The notes under the pieces: generated by a model
What the model was told of the DNA's origin: nothing
Databases searched by the model: none
The model's input: only the letters and a program-made list of their open reading frames with translations
Position numbers and translations under genes: made by a program
Origin: Hellea sp042093735
GTDB taxonomy: Bacteria; Pseudomonadota; Alphaproteobacteria; Caulobacterales; Maricaulaceae
Reading direction: 5' to 3'
Length of the DNA: 47,586 nt
NCBI GenBank assembly: GCA_042093735.1
Contig: JBELEM010000011.1
Span: forward strand, 1-47,586
Shown: piece after piece, positions 33,759 through 42,362 of the stretch
How the letters are laid out: each line of letters begins with the position of its first letter
How positions within the stretch are numbered: the stretch's first letter is position 1

Positions 33759-34787
33759 TTACGATAGTTTATTTTTTGTAAACATATGCTTGTAACCAGT
33801 CTCATCAAATCTAATCAACTTTTTAGCTTTTACTACATTAACTCCCTTGCCTTTACATACTCGTCCTATTTTTGTTAACCTTAAACCTATATTAGAAGAA
33901 ACACTTTTAAAAAAATCATCATATTTACTATTTAATGTGAACAAAAGCTCGTAATCATCACCCCAGTTTAAAAATTTCTTTAAGGCTTCATCATAATCTG
34001 ACTGCAATAACAACCACCTCTGCGATTGATCTGAAAAAGGAATATCATCAATATTTATCGTAAGATTCACATTGCTGGCATGTGATAAGTGTAAAGCATC
34101 AGCAACAAGGCCATCAGATATATCGATACATGAAGTGGCGTATCTACGCAATTGCTCTGCAATTTGCAATCTGGGTACAGGTCTATAGTAAGCTGACCTG
34201 AAGTGATTTATGTCGTTTTGATTTATATTTAGACACGAGTTAACTTCAAGAATCGTTTTTAAACCTAAATATGCATCACCAAGTGTTCCAGACACCCAAA
34301 CACTATCTCCAACTTTGGCTCCATCTCGTTTTACCATACTACCTGTAGGTACTTCACCAATCATAGTAGCAGTTATAACAATTTGTCCTTCAGTTACTAC
34401 TGTATCTCCTCCCAAGAGATTGAAATCAAATAAATTTTGGATTTCCTTTAAACCGTCTCTGAAATCTTTAAAAAATTTACTTCCTACTGTTTTAGGCAAT
34501 GCAATCGATAGTAAATAACCGATAGGAATTGCACCTTTTGCTGCTAAATCAGATAAATTAACTCTTAATAATTTACTTGATAAAGAAGTTCCGTAGTCAT
34601 CTTTTGGGAAATGCACACCCTCAACCATGGTATCCTTTGTTAATATAAGGTCCATACCTTCACGTGGTTTTAAAATTGCGGCATCGTCCTTAAGACCCAA
34701 CCCTCCTGGGCCTGCAAGGGGAGAAAGGTATTCACCTATAAAGTCAAATTCATTCACCAACCAAACCAAACTCTGCTTTTCTAACAT
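33759..34787 (-). CDS. thiL: Thiamine-monophosphate kinase
   Basis: ThiL phosphorylates thiamine monophosphate to the active diphosphate cofactor. Its 342 residues show LKDDAAIL (Mg/ATP binding), LSDLAAKGAIPIGYLLSIALP, NLLGGDTV and CIDISDGLVADALHL. The frame opens at 34787, overlapping nusB by 38 bases; a GTG at 34757 (VNEFDFIGEYLSPLAG) matches the usual family N-terminus and could be the real start. It is the last gene of the riboflavin operon, a common alphaproteobacterial order after nusB. Confidence 0.93.
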   Translation of the reverse strand: MLEKQSLVWLVNEFDFIGEYLSPLAGPGGLGLKDDAAILKPREGMDLILTKDTMVEGVHFPKDDYGTSLSSKLLRVNLSDLAAKGAIPIGYLLSIALPKTVGSKFFKDFRDGLKEIQNLFDFNLLGGDTVVTEGQIVITATMIGEVPTGSMVKRDGAKVGDSVWVSGTLGDAYLGLKTILEVNSCLNINQNDINHFRSAYYRPVPRLQIAEQLRRYATSCIDISDGLVADALHLSHASNVNLTINIDDIPFSDQSQRWLLLQSDYDEALKKFLNWGDDYELLFTLNSKYDDFFKSVSSNIGLRLTKIGRVCKGKGVNVVKAKKLIRFDETGYKHMFTKNKLS

Positions 34788-35223
34788 CTTTTGCGATAGA
34801 GTCTAATGTGCCATTAATAAAACCTATTTCTTTACCCGCAAAAAAATCAGAAGAAATAGAGACATACTGATCAATAATAACTAATGCAGGGACATCGGGC
34901 CTAAATTGAATTTCAAAGCAAGCAGACCTTAATATAGCCCTAACAGTAGAGTCTATTAAATAAAGTGGCCATCTTTTTGAAAGGTTATCAGATAAACGCT
35001 TATCTAAAATTTCTTGATTTTTAACCACACCTTCAACCAACTCTGTAAAAAAAAGTTCATCAACTTTTGATTTATTCTCAATATCAACTACGCTAAACCT
35101 ATAATCAATAAACTCTTTCACTACAGATGTTGACAACCCGCCGCCGATATCCATCTGATATAAAGCCTGTATTGATGCGAGCCGAGAGGCGCGCCGAGTA
35201 AGAGAATGTACTGGTTTAGACAT
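34750..35223 (-). CDS. nusB: Transcription antitermination factor NusB
   Basis: NusB binds boxA RNA with S10 (NusE) and supports antitermination in rRNA operons. Its 157 residues comprise the all-helical NusB domain, with RRASRLASIQALYQMD at the N-terminus, DSTVRAILRSACFEI and the closing FVNGTLD-like FINGTLDSIAKDVR. It overlaps ribH by 8 bases, the usual coupling of ribH and nusB. Confidence 0.94.
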   Translation of the reverse strand: MSKPVHSLTRRASRLASIQALYQMDIGGGLSTSVVKEFIDYRFSVVDIENKSKVDELFFTELVEGVVKNQEILDKRLSDNLSKRWPLYLIDSTVRAILRSACFEIQFRPDVPALVIIDQYVSISSDFFAGKEIGFINGTLDSIAKDVRKAEFGLVGE

Positions 35224-35665
35224 TAGTCGCTTTCATTTCATCTCTTATAGATATCATTTTCAAAACTGTTTCGGCGGCAAAACCACCCTTATTTTTCTTT
35301 TTTAAATCAGCTCTGGCCCATGCTTGGTCCGAATTCTCAACTGTAATTATACCATTACCTATAGCTAACTGATTATTTATAGCCAAATCCATTAATGCCC
35401 TAGCGCTCTCAGTACATACATAATCATAATGAGTAGTTTCACCACGTATAACACAACCTAGAGCAACGTATCCATCATACCCAGCAGCTTCTTTTTCAGC
35501 AATTGAAATTACATGCGGTATTTCCAACGCACCCGGTACAGTAATTGTTGCGATTTCAAGTCCTTGGCATTTCTCTAATGTTTGCATAGCCCCATCAAGA
35601 AGAGCATCAGATATATCTTCGTAGTAGCGTGCTTCAATAATAAGTATTCTCATATCAACGTCCAT
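35216..35665 (-). CDS. ribH: 6,7-dimethyl-8-ribityllumazine synthase
   Basis: RibH condenses the pyrimidine intermediate with dihydroxybutanone phosphate to make lumazine, the penultimate riboflavin step. The 149-residue protein shows IIEARYYEDISDALLDGA, VPGALEIPHVI and the catalytic His79 in GCVIRGETTHYDYV. Starts at 35665 (MDVDM) and 35653 (MRILI, one base after the ribB stop) are both possible. It overlaps nusB and follows the RibB gene closely. Confidence 0.95.
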   Translation of the reverse strand: MDVDMRILIIEARYYEDISDALLDGAMQTLEKCQGLEIATITVPGALEIPHVISIAEKEAAGYDGYVALGCVIRGETTHYDYVCTESARALMDLAINNQLAIGNGIITVENSDQAWARADLKKKNKGGFAAETVLKMISIRDEMKATNV

Positions 35666-36803
35666 TACTTAATAATGGTGTTATTCCAGCCAATTCGATG
35701 TCATAAGCCTCTAATCCAATGAGTTTTGGCATTGTGTTTGTTATCAATCTCATTTTACGTACGCCTTGATCCACTAGAATTTGCGCACCAACACCATATT
35801 CACGAATATTCTGTTCTTTTGAATCAATCTCAGTTTTGCGAGCACCAAGTCGCTCGAGCAAAGTATCTATTGAACCCTCACGGATCAACACCAAAACTGA
35901 ATGCCCATTATTTGCCGCTAACTGTTTCATAGCATCCCATATTAATCCAGACCTATCACTGTCTTCATATAATATATCACCCGCAAAATCCACTTTATGA
36001 ACACGGACTAAACTTTCTTTTCCCTTTTCTGCTGACCCCTTGGACAACGCGACATGCTCTTTCCCATCTAAAAAATTTCTATAAACATGAATTTTAAAAT
36101 TATCGCCATTTTGGGACGTAAAGTTCGAAGTCGCAACATGCCTAATGAAGTGATCTTTTTTCATTCTATATGCAATAAGATCTTCAATGGTACCAATTTT
36201 TAATCCATGTAGCTTAGCAAACACAACGAGATCATCTAAACGGGCCATTGTTCCGTCATCGTTCATTATTTCACATATTACAGCGGATGGATTTAAGCCT
36301 GCTATACGTGATATATCTACGGATGCTTCTGTATGACCAGTGCGAACTAATACACCGCCGTCCTTGGCTATAATTGGGAACATATGACCAGGTGAAACTA
36401 TATCATCCTGTCTACTTTGAGGATCTATTGCTGTTTGAATAGTATGGGAACGATCCCCGGCGCTTATACCAGTGGTTACACCTTCCCTCGCTTCGATTGA
36501 CTGAGTAAAAGCAGTTTCAAACCTAGATCTATTATCAGCGGACATATTCGTAAGACCTAAAACTTCAGCTTTAGCATTATCAATTGCTAGACAGACTAAC
36601 CCCCGTCCATATTTAGCCATAAAATTTATAGCATCGGGTGTAGCGAATTGCGCGGGTATTATGAGGTCACCTTCATTTTCTCTGTCTTCTGCATCAACCA
36701 ATATATACATTCTACCATTACGCGCATCATCAATTATCTCCTCAGGCGAAGCCAAATTATATGATACTTTAGGATTTTTTTTCTTTGATATCATATTTGA
36801 CAT
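35655..36803 (-). CDS. ribB: 3,4-dihydroxy-2-butanone-4-phosphate synthase with degenerate GTP cyclohydrolase II domain (RibBX type)
   Basis: The N-terminal half is an intact DHBP synthase, with DAEDRENEGDLI, HTIQTAIDP-like and RTGHTEASVD. The C-terminal half (about 230-382) aligns to GTP cyclohydrolase II, but where RibA has the zinc cysteines (HSEC...CDCG) this protein has HKVD and EDSDRSG, and the EGRGIGL motif is replaced by REGSIDTL. Three cysteines are missing, so RibA activity is not expected. This is the RibBX variant known from Proteobacteria. I start at ATG 36803, one base after the ribE stop; an upstream TTG at 36824 is less likely. Confidence 0.92.
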   Translation of the reverse strand: MSNMISKKKNPKVSYNLASPEEIIDDARNGRMYILVDAEDRENEGDLIIPAQFATPDAINFMAKYGRGLVCLAIDNAKAEVLGLTNMSADNRSRFETAFTQSIEAREGVTTGISAGDRSHTIQTAIDPQSRQDDIVSPGHMFPIIAKDGGVLVRTGHTEASVDISRIAGLNPSAVICEIMNDDGTMARLDDLVVFAKLHGLKIGTIEDLIAYRMKKDHFIRHVATSNFTSQNGDNFKIHVYRNFLDGKEHVALSKGSAEKGKESLVRVHKVDFAGDILYEDSDRSGLIWDAMKQLAANNGHSVLVLIREGSIDTLLERLGARKTEIDSKEQNIREYGVGAQILVDQGVRKMRLITNTMPKLIGLEAYDIELAGITPLLSNGR

Positions 36804-36804
36804 T

Positions 36805-37413
36805 TTAGGCTTTCTTCTTTTCAAGATAGCGAGCTAAATACCTTGCTATAAGGTCTATTTCTATATTTACCTTCATACCTATCTGCAAATCTTTAATTGT
36901 GGTAACATTCCATGTATGCGGGATAATATTAACATCGAAAATATTATTTTGAACATTGTTAATTGTCAGAGATATCCCATCTATAGTAATTGAGCCTTTT
37001 GGAGCAATTCCAAAAGATATTTCATCAGGTACCACAAAGCTTATTTTGTGAGACCCTGCAGTTTCCTTAATAGATGCAACAGAAGCGACAGCATCAACAT
37101 GACCGGTAACCAAGTGTCCGCCCATTTCTGAGTCACCTGTAAGGGGTCTCTCTAAATTAACTCTGGTACCCTCAGACCACTGACCCATTGTAGTTTTTGA
37201 AATACTTTCATCTGAAACATCTATTGAATACCAGTTTTTTCCTTTTTGAATTACTGTCATACATGCACCTGAATGGGCAATTGAAGCTCCAATATTTATT
37301 GTAGAGGTATCGTAGTTAGTTGTAACAACCATACGAGTATCACCCCACTCACCACCGACTCCTCGGGATATACTTTTTATTACCCCCACATCAGTTATAA
37401 TTCCCGTAAACAT
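36805..37413 (-). CDS. ribE: Riboflavin synthase alpha chain
   Basis: Riboflavin synthase converts two lumazine molecules into riboflavin. The 202-residue protein has the two lumazine-binding repeats of the family: MFTGIITDVG in the first and MGGHLVTGHVDAVASV opening the second. It also shows GACMTV and DGISLTINNV, including the conserved repeats expected for ligand binding. Its start overlaps the ribD stop by one base (TAATG). Confidence 0.95.
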   Translation of the reverse strand: MFTGIITDVGVIKSISRGVGGEWGDTRMVVTTNYDTSTINIGASIAHSGACMTVIQKGKNWYSIDVSDESISKTTMGQWSEGTRVNLERPLTGDSEMGGHLVTGHVDAVASVASIKETAGSHKISFVVPDEISFGIAPKGSITIDGISLTINNVQNNIFDVNIIPHTWNVTTIKDLQIGMKVNIEIDLIARYLARYLEKKKA

Positions 37414-38072
37414 TATACTAGTCTTTCATATGTTTCATGAATATCTTCGCCTAACTCATTAATCCGTATACGATTAAAACGCTTAACGAAATCCATACTA
37501 ATAAGCCCTAAATCGGAAATAGAATCTCTTGCATCACCCCCCAGTATTAAAGGAGCCCTGAACCATTCTATAACATCTACTGCATCTATTCTTAGAAAAC
37601 TAGAAGTTAAAATCCCTCCACCTTCGAGTAAAAGAGACTTGACCCCATTCTCGCTTAGTAATTGCATGGCTGAAGTTAAGTTTATATTAGACGGTGAGCT
37701 GTTTTTGATAATTCTTACCCCATTTCCCCTTAATTCTTCAAACTTATTTCCCGATATTATATTACTAAAAATCCATACAGGAATTTTTTTTGCGGTTAGA
37801 ACTAAATTTGATTTTTCAGAGATACGTAGATTTGTATCAAAAACTATACGTATTGGATCTCTCTCACCTTCAATTCTTGTAGTTAGCTGAGGGTTATCAA
37901 GCACTGCTGTATTCGAACCAATCAATATAGCATCATGTTTGGACCTTAATTTCCTACCGTACTCCCTTGATTTACTTCCGGTAATCCATTCAGACATCCC
38001 ATTTTTAAGCGCAATTTTTCCATCTAAGGAAGTCGCAAGCTTTAAAGTAATTTGTGGACGTGCCAAGATCAA
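37413..38072 (-). CDS. ribD: RibD-like reductase domain only (no deaminase domain)
   Basis: A 219-residue protein matching only the C-terminal reductase half of RibD: RPQITLKLATSLDGKIAL, SKHDAILIGSNTAVLDNPQLTTR, RIVFDTNLRI and LLLEGGGILTSSF. Normal RibD has about 360 residues with an N-terminal zinc deaminase; here the coding region begins right at the reductase domain with a TTG start, preceded by AAGGA 5 bases upstream, and the nrdR stop lies directly before it. No deaminase motif is seen in any frame of the neighbourhood. It should reduce the pyrimidinone intermediate with NADPH, but deamination must come from another protein. Confidence 0.88.
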   Translation of the reverse strand: MILARPQITLKLATSLDGKIALKNGMSEWITGSKSREYGRKLRSKHDAILIGSNTAVLDNPQLTTRIEGERDPIRIVFDTNLRISEKSNLVLTAKKIPVWIFSNIISGNKFEELRGNGVRIIKNSSPSNINLTSAMQLLSENGVKSLLLEGGGILTSSFLRIDAVDVIEWFRAPLILGGDARDSISDLGLISMDFVKRFNRIRINELGEDIHETYERLV

Positions 38073-38546
38073 TTATTCCTTCTGATCAGATTCGGAATCG
38101 AGTTTTTCCTCTTCTATAAAAGTCTCAAAATCAGCTGTAGCCCTAAAATCCTTATATACAGAAGCGTACCTAACGTAAGCCACTTTATCCAGACCTGCTA
38201 AGCCTTCCATGGCTAGAGCGCCAATTTGGTCTGATGTAATATCGGAATTACCTGCACTCTCAAGCTGTCTAATGACACCACTTATCATCTGATCTACTCT
38301 TTCAGGTTCAACTGGTCTTTTTTGCATTGCAATCGTTATAGACCTTGTCATCTTGTCTCTATCGAAAGGAGTTCTCCTTCCCGATTTCTTTACAACTATT
38401 AATTCTCGTAGCTGAACCCGTTCAAATGTTGTAAATCGTCCAGCACAATTACCACACAATCTTCTTCGCCTAACAGCAGTATTGTCCTCTGCTTGACGAC
38501 TATCTTTGACTTGTGTGTCCTCTGAACTACAAAATGGGCAACGCAT
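38073..38546 (-). CDS. nrdR: Transcriptional regulator NrdR
   Basis: NrdR represses ribonucleotide reductase genes in response to bound ATP/dATP. The 157-residue protein has the N-terminal zinc ribbon with C3, C6, C31 and C34 and the ATP-cone with VVKKSGRRTPFDRDKM and RYASVYKDFRA. It precedes ribD without a gap, as in many Proteobacteria. No NrdR box was looked for beyond the window's few promoters. Confidence 0.96.
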   Translation of the reverse strand: MRCPFCSSEDTQVKDSRQAEDNTAVRRRRLCGNCAGRFTTFERVQLRELIVVKKSGRRTPFDRDKMTRSITIAMQKRPVEPERVDQMISGVIRQLESAGNSDITSDQIGALAMEGLAGLDKVAYVRYASVYKDFRATADFETFIEEEKLDSESDQKE

Positions 38547-38606
38547 ATAACTTACCTATCACGATTATTAAAAGGAGCAAATGGGTTATATAAAAAGGTA
38601 TGAAAG

Positions 38607-39896
38607 CTAATAAATTGGAAATTTCTCAGTCAATACCTTAACTCTCTCGCGTACTGATCTCTCTATAGCTTCATTACCATCTGGATTATACACAAGTGAA
38701 TCTAATATCTCTGCCATTAGCTCACCTATTTCTTTAAATTCTTTAACACCAAAACCTCTAGTAGTTCCAGCAGGAGATCCGATCCTTATACCCGAAGTAA
38801 TTGTAAACTTTTCTTTATCAAATGGAATGCCATTTTTATTACATGTAATATATGCCCTACCAAGAGCTTTTTCAGCTAAATTTCCTTTAACTCCCTTTGG
38901 TGATAGGTCGATCAAAGCCAAGTGCGTGTCTGTACCGCCTGTTACCACAGCATAGCCAGCTTTTTCAAGAGCACCTGCCATAGCTTTACAATTTTCTATC
39001 ACTTTTTTAGTGTAGTCCTTAAATTCAGGTTGCAGAGCATCTCTAAAAGCAACAGCTTTCCCTGCAATCACATGCATTAAAGGACCACCTTGCAGCCCCG
39101 GAAAAATTGCTGAGTTAAACTTCTTTGCTAACTTAGGATCGTTGGAAAGTATTATACCCCCTCGAGGCCCCCTCAAAGTTTTGTGAGTAGTGGATGTTAC
39201 TACATCCGCATAAGGAAATGGTGATGGATGGACTCCGCCTGCCACTAATCCAGAAAAATGCGCCATATCAACGTGAAGATAAGCACCCACCTTATCAGCA
39301 ATAGCACGAAATTTACTAAAATCTATTTGGCGCGAATAAGCTGATCCCCCACAAATAATGATTTTAGGGCTATGTTTAATAGCCAGAGCTTCTACCTGAT
39401 CATAGTCAATTAAATTTGTATCCTCTGTAACCCCGTAAGATACAGCATTGAACCATTTACCAGATAAATTAGGTGGAGCACCATGAGTGAGGTGTCCCCC
39501 CGAAGCTAGATCCATACCAAGTATAGTATCACCTGGCGATAACAGAGCTAGGAAGACACCTTGGTTGGCCTGAGAACCTGAATTTGGTTGAACGTTTGCA
39601 TATTCACAATTAAATAGTTCACAGACACGATCTATAGCCAACTGCTCCGTTACATCTACATGCTGACAACCACCATAATAGCGCTTTCCTGGGTAACCTT
39701 CAGCATATTTGTTAGTTAAAACAGATCCTTGCGCCTCTAGAACAGCATGAGAAACAATATTTTCTGAAGCAATTAATTCTATTTCATACTTTTGCCGTTC
39801 CAGCTCATCAAACATTGATGCGTAAACTTCAGGGTCTCTGATGCTCAGTTTTTCAGCAAAATATTTTTCAGTGTAAGTATTTCTCAGACCGCTCAT
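38607..39896 (-). CDS. glyA: Serine hydroxymethyltransferase
   Basis: GlyA interconverts serine and glycine and feeds one-carbon units to tetrahydrofolate. The 429-residue protein is full length, with NKYAEGYPGKRYYGGC, NVQPNSGSQAN, DMAHFSGLVAGG and the PLP lysine K239 in STTHKTLRGPRGG. It lies upstream of nrdR-rib genes and 65 bases after hemA on the same strand; glycine supply and 5-aminolevulinate synthesis are adjacent in the pathway, so cotranscription with hemA is plausible. Confidence 0.97.
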   Translation of the reverse strand: MSGLRNTYTEKYFAEKLSIRDPEVYASMFDELERQKYEIELIASENIVSHAVLEAQGSVLTNKYAEGYPGKRYYGGCQHVDVTEQLAIDRVCELFNCEYANVQPNSGSQANQGVFLALLSPGDTILGMDLASGGHLTHGAPPNLSGKWFNAVSYGVTEDTNLIDYDQVEALAIKHSPKIIICGGSAYSRQIDFSKFRAIADKVGAYLHVDMAHFSGLVAGGVHPSPFPYADVVTSTTHKTLRGPRGGIILSNDPKLAKKFNSAIFPGLQGGPLMHVIAGKAVAFRDALQPEFKDYTKKVIENCKAMAGALEKAGYAVVTGGTDTHLALIDLSPKGVKGNLAEKALGRAYITCNKNGIPFDKEKFTITSGIRIGSPAGTTRGFGVKEFKEIGELMAEILDSLVYNPDGNEAIERSVRERVKVLTEKFPIY

Positions 39897-39961
39897 TTTG
39901 AGACTCCAATGGAAGAAATTTTCTTTATGTTATTAAAATTTAATTCAACAAAAAAAGCTTG

Positions 39962-41188
39962 TTATGCAACCCTTTTTTTATCTAAACCAAACTCTTTCCA
40001 GACAGAGTCAAGAGCAGCCATTAATTCATCCATCATTAAGTCATCGTGAAACGGACTGGGTGTGAACCTCAGGCGTTCTGTACCACGCGGGACAGTAGGA
40101 TAATTGATTGGCTGAGCATAAATACCAAAATTCTCAATTAAACTGTCGGAGATAGCTTGGCATTTTACTGGATCACCAACCATTAGAGGAACTATATGCG
40201 TGTCACCATCAATGAAATCATAATCTGCTAATCTAAATCGTTGTTTAAGAGCTTCAGCTCTCTCTTGGTGTTTAAACCGTTTTTCCGGTGTTACTTTTAA
40301 AATTTTCACAGATCTCAGAGCACCGGCAGCAGTGCTGGGTGGAATAGAAGTAGTGAAAATGAATCCAGAGGCCATAGACCTTACTGCATCAATAATGACT
40401 TCATCTGCTGCTATATAACCACCAACCATACCAAAAGCTTTAGCTAGTGTTCCTTGTATAATGTCTATCCTATCGGATAAACCTAATTCTTCACAGATAC
40501 CTCCACCCGTGTGCCCATACATTCCTACTGCATGTACTTCATCAATATAGGTTAAGGCGTTGTATTTATCAGCTAAATCACATATTTTCTCAACTGGAGC
40601 AATATCTGCGTCCATTGAGTAAACAGACTCGAAAGCTATGATTTTGGGTGTGTCTAATGGAAGTGTTTTTAATTTAGACTCAAGATCATAAAGATCATTA
40701 TGATTAAAAATAATCTTATCGCATCTTGCTCTCTGAATTCCTGAAATCATTGATGCATGATTTTTTTCATCAGATAGTATCACCAAGCCAGGAAGTATCT
40801 TACTCATAACTCCCAATGTAGCTTCATTGGCTACGTAACCAGAGGTTAAAACAAGAGACCTATCTTTGTTATGAAGATCAGCTAACTCGGTTTCTAATTG
40901 AACGTGGTATCGCGTAGTTCCAGAAATATTTCGCGTACCACCTGAGCCAGTTCCCGCACTATCGACAGCGGATTTAACAGCTTCAATCACGCACTCATTT
41001 TGGCCCATACCCAAATAGTCATTTGAGCACCAAACAACTATATCCTTTTCACTATCTTCTCTAAACCATGTTGCATGAGGAAAAGATCCTGATTTTCTTC
41101 GAATATCTCTAAATATTCGATACCTACCCTCTTCACGTACGGAATTTACAGCAGTATCGAACTCTTTTCTGAATTTTTTATGTGTCAA
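39962..41188 (-). CDS. hemA: 5-aminolevulinate synthase
   Basis: This PLP enzyme makes 5-aminolevulinate from glycine and succinyl-CoA, the first heme step of Alphaproteobacteria and mitochondria. The 408-residue protein shows EGRYRIF, WCSNDYLGMGQ, GTGSGGTRNISGT, YIDEVHAVGMYG and the PLP lysine K250 in GTLAKAFGMVGGY. The start codon is TTG with GAG upstream, and no in-frame ATG is available nearby. It diverges from hemB across a 165-base spacer with two 15-base direct repeats. Confidence 0.96.
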   Translation of the reverse strand: MTHKKFRKEFDTAVNSVREEGRYRIFRDIRRKSGSFPHATWFREDSEKDIVVWCSNDYLGMGQNECVIEAVKSAVDSAGTGSGGTRNISGTTRYHVQLETELADLHNKDRSLVLTSGYVANEATLGVMSKILPGLVILSDEKNHASMISGIQRARCDKIIFNHNDLYDLESKLKTLPLDTPKIIAFESVYSMDADIAPVEKICDLADKYNALTYIDEVHAVGMYGHTGGGICEELGLSDRIDIIQGTLAKAFGMVGGYIAADEVIIDAVRSMASGFIFTTSIPPSTAAGALRSVKILKVTPEKRFKHQERAEALKQRFRLADYDFIDGDTHIVPLMVGDPVKCQAISDSLIENFGIYAQPINYPTVPRGTERLRFTPSPFHDDLMMDELMAALDSVWKEFGLDKKRVA

Positions 41189-41258
41189 TTACTCGCCTTG
41201 ATTGAGAATATGTTGTATTACTAACAAAAGCTATATATTAAAAAGTGAATATTACTAC

Positions 41259-41304
41259 TGCACAATCGTCGCAATCATCCAATTTTAGATGCACAATCGT
41301 CGCA
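41259..41304. promoter_or_regulatory. Paired 15-base direct repeats between hemA and hemB
   Basis: TGCACAATCGTCGCA occurs at 41259-41273 and again at 41290-41304, 31 bases apart, close to three helical turns. The ends TGC/GCA are complementary, but the centre is not. Relative to the TATAAT box of hemB the second copy covers the -35 position, and the first lies about 65 bases before the expected start site. This looks like an activator or repressor site controlling hemB and possibly hemA. Not a match to Fnr or Irr boxes. Confidence 0.6.
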
Positions 41305-41318
41305 TATGAACAATTGGT

Positions 41319-41324
41319 TATAAT
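41319..41324 (+). promoter_or_regulatory. Candidate -10 box of hemB
   Basis: A perfect TATAAT lies 29 bases before the hemB GTG. No TTGACA stands at the correct distance; at that place is the second direct repeat (41290-41304), consistent with a regulated promoter. Confidence 0.5.
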
Positions 41325-41353
41325 GTTATGATTAATAAAGCGAGGTTTTTTTA

Positions 41354-42340
41354 GTGTCGACATATCCATTCACAAGGTTGCGCAGAACAAGAGTTTCTGG
41401 CTGGTCCCGTAGATTGGTGAGTGAAAACGTGATTATGCGGGATGACCTCATCTGGACAATAATAATAACTGACGCAAAAGAAAAAAGAACTTCCATACCA
41501 TCAATGCCAGGAGTTGATCGCGTTAATCTTGATGAAGTTGTATCCGAAGCAAAAAAAGCATACGATTTAGGAATTCCAGCAATCGCTTTATTTCCAAATA
41601 TAAATCCAAAATACAAATCAGATTGCGCTTCCGAAGCATTAAATCCAAACGGCCTAATACCACAAGCGGTTCGTGCTATCAAAACTGCCGTCCCTGACAT
41701 AGGCATCATAGTTGATGTGGCACTAGACCCTTACACAATTCATGGTCATGATGGGTTAGTAGAAGGTAACAAAATTCTAAATGACGCCTCAGTGGAAATA
41801 TTAGCTCAAAGCGCAGTCATTCTTGGTAACTCTGGAGCTGATATCGTTGCTCCATCCGATATGATGGATGGACGGGTCGCAAGTATAAGAGAAGCATTGG
41901 AGACAGCCCAACTCAGCGAAGTAATGATAATGTCATATGCCGCCAAATACGCTTCATCATTTTATGGGCCTTACAGAGATGCCATAGGAACATCATCAAG
42001 CCTTATTGGTGATAAAAGAACATATCAAATGGACCCGGCCAACAGTGATGAGGCTCTAAGAGAGGTTGAACAAGATATTATTGAAGGTGCAGATATGATA
42101 ATGATTAAACCAGGAATGCCTTATCTAGACATAATCAAAAGAATAAAAGACGAATTTAGGATGCCAACTTACGCTTTTCAGGTTAGCGGTGAGTATTCCA
42201 TGTTGAAAGCAGTGTCGCAAAATGGATGGCTTGATGAGAAAAAAATTGTGATGGAAAGCTTAACGAGCTTTAAACGAGCCGGTTGTGATGGCATACTAAC
42301 ATATTTTGCACCTCAAGTTGCCGATTGGTTAAAGCACTAA
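41354..42340 (+). CDS. hemB: Porphobilinogen synthase (5-aminolevulinate dehydratase)
   Basis: HemB condenses two 5-aminolevulinate molecules into porphobilinogen. The 328-residue protein has both active-site lysines, K198 in MSYAAKYASSFYGPYRDA and K252 in MIKPGMPYLD. At the metal site it reads DVALDPYTIHGHDG (121-134) rather than the zinc cysteines DVCLCxYTxHGHCG, so it belongs to the zinc-independent, Mg/K-stimulated alphaproteobacterial class. The start is GTG, with GAGG 8 bases upstream. It opposes hemA, so the first two heme enzymes share one control region. It converges on a beta-hydroxyacid dehydrogenase gene. Confidence 0.96.
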   Translation: MSTYPFTRLRRTRVSGWSRRLVSENVIMRDDLIWTIIITDAKEKRTSIPSMPGVDRVNLDEVVSEAKKAYDLGIPAIALFPNINPKYKSDCASEALNPNGLIPQAVRAIKTAVPDIGIIVDVALDPYTIHGHDGLVEGNKILNDASVEILAQSAVILGNSGADIVAPSDMMDGRVASIREALETAQLSEVMIMSYAAKYASSFYGPYRDAIGTSSSLIGDKRTYQMDPANSDEALREVEQDIIEGADMIMIKPGMPYLDIIKRIKDEFRMPTYAFQVSGEYSMLKAVSQNGWLDEKKIVMESLTSFKRAGCDGILTYFAPQVADWLKH

Positions 42341-42362
42341 TGCTTTGAAGCAAATTATGAAT

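Noticed and set aside
42341..42362. TGCTTTGAAGCA hairpin after hemB as a terminator
   Set aside because: Only a 4-base stem, with no T-run on either strand.
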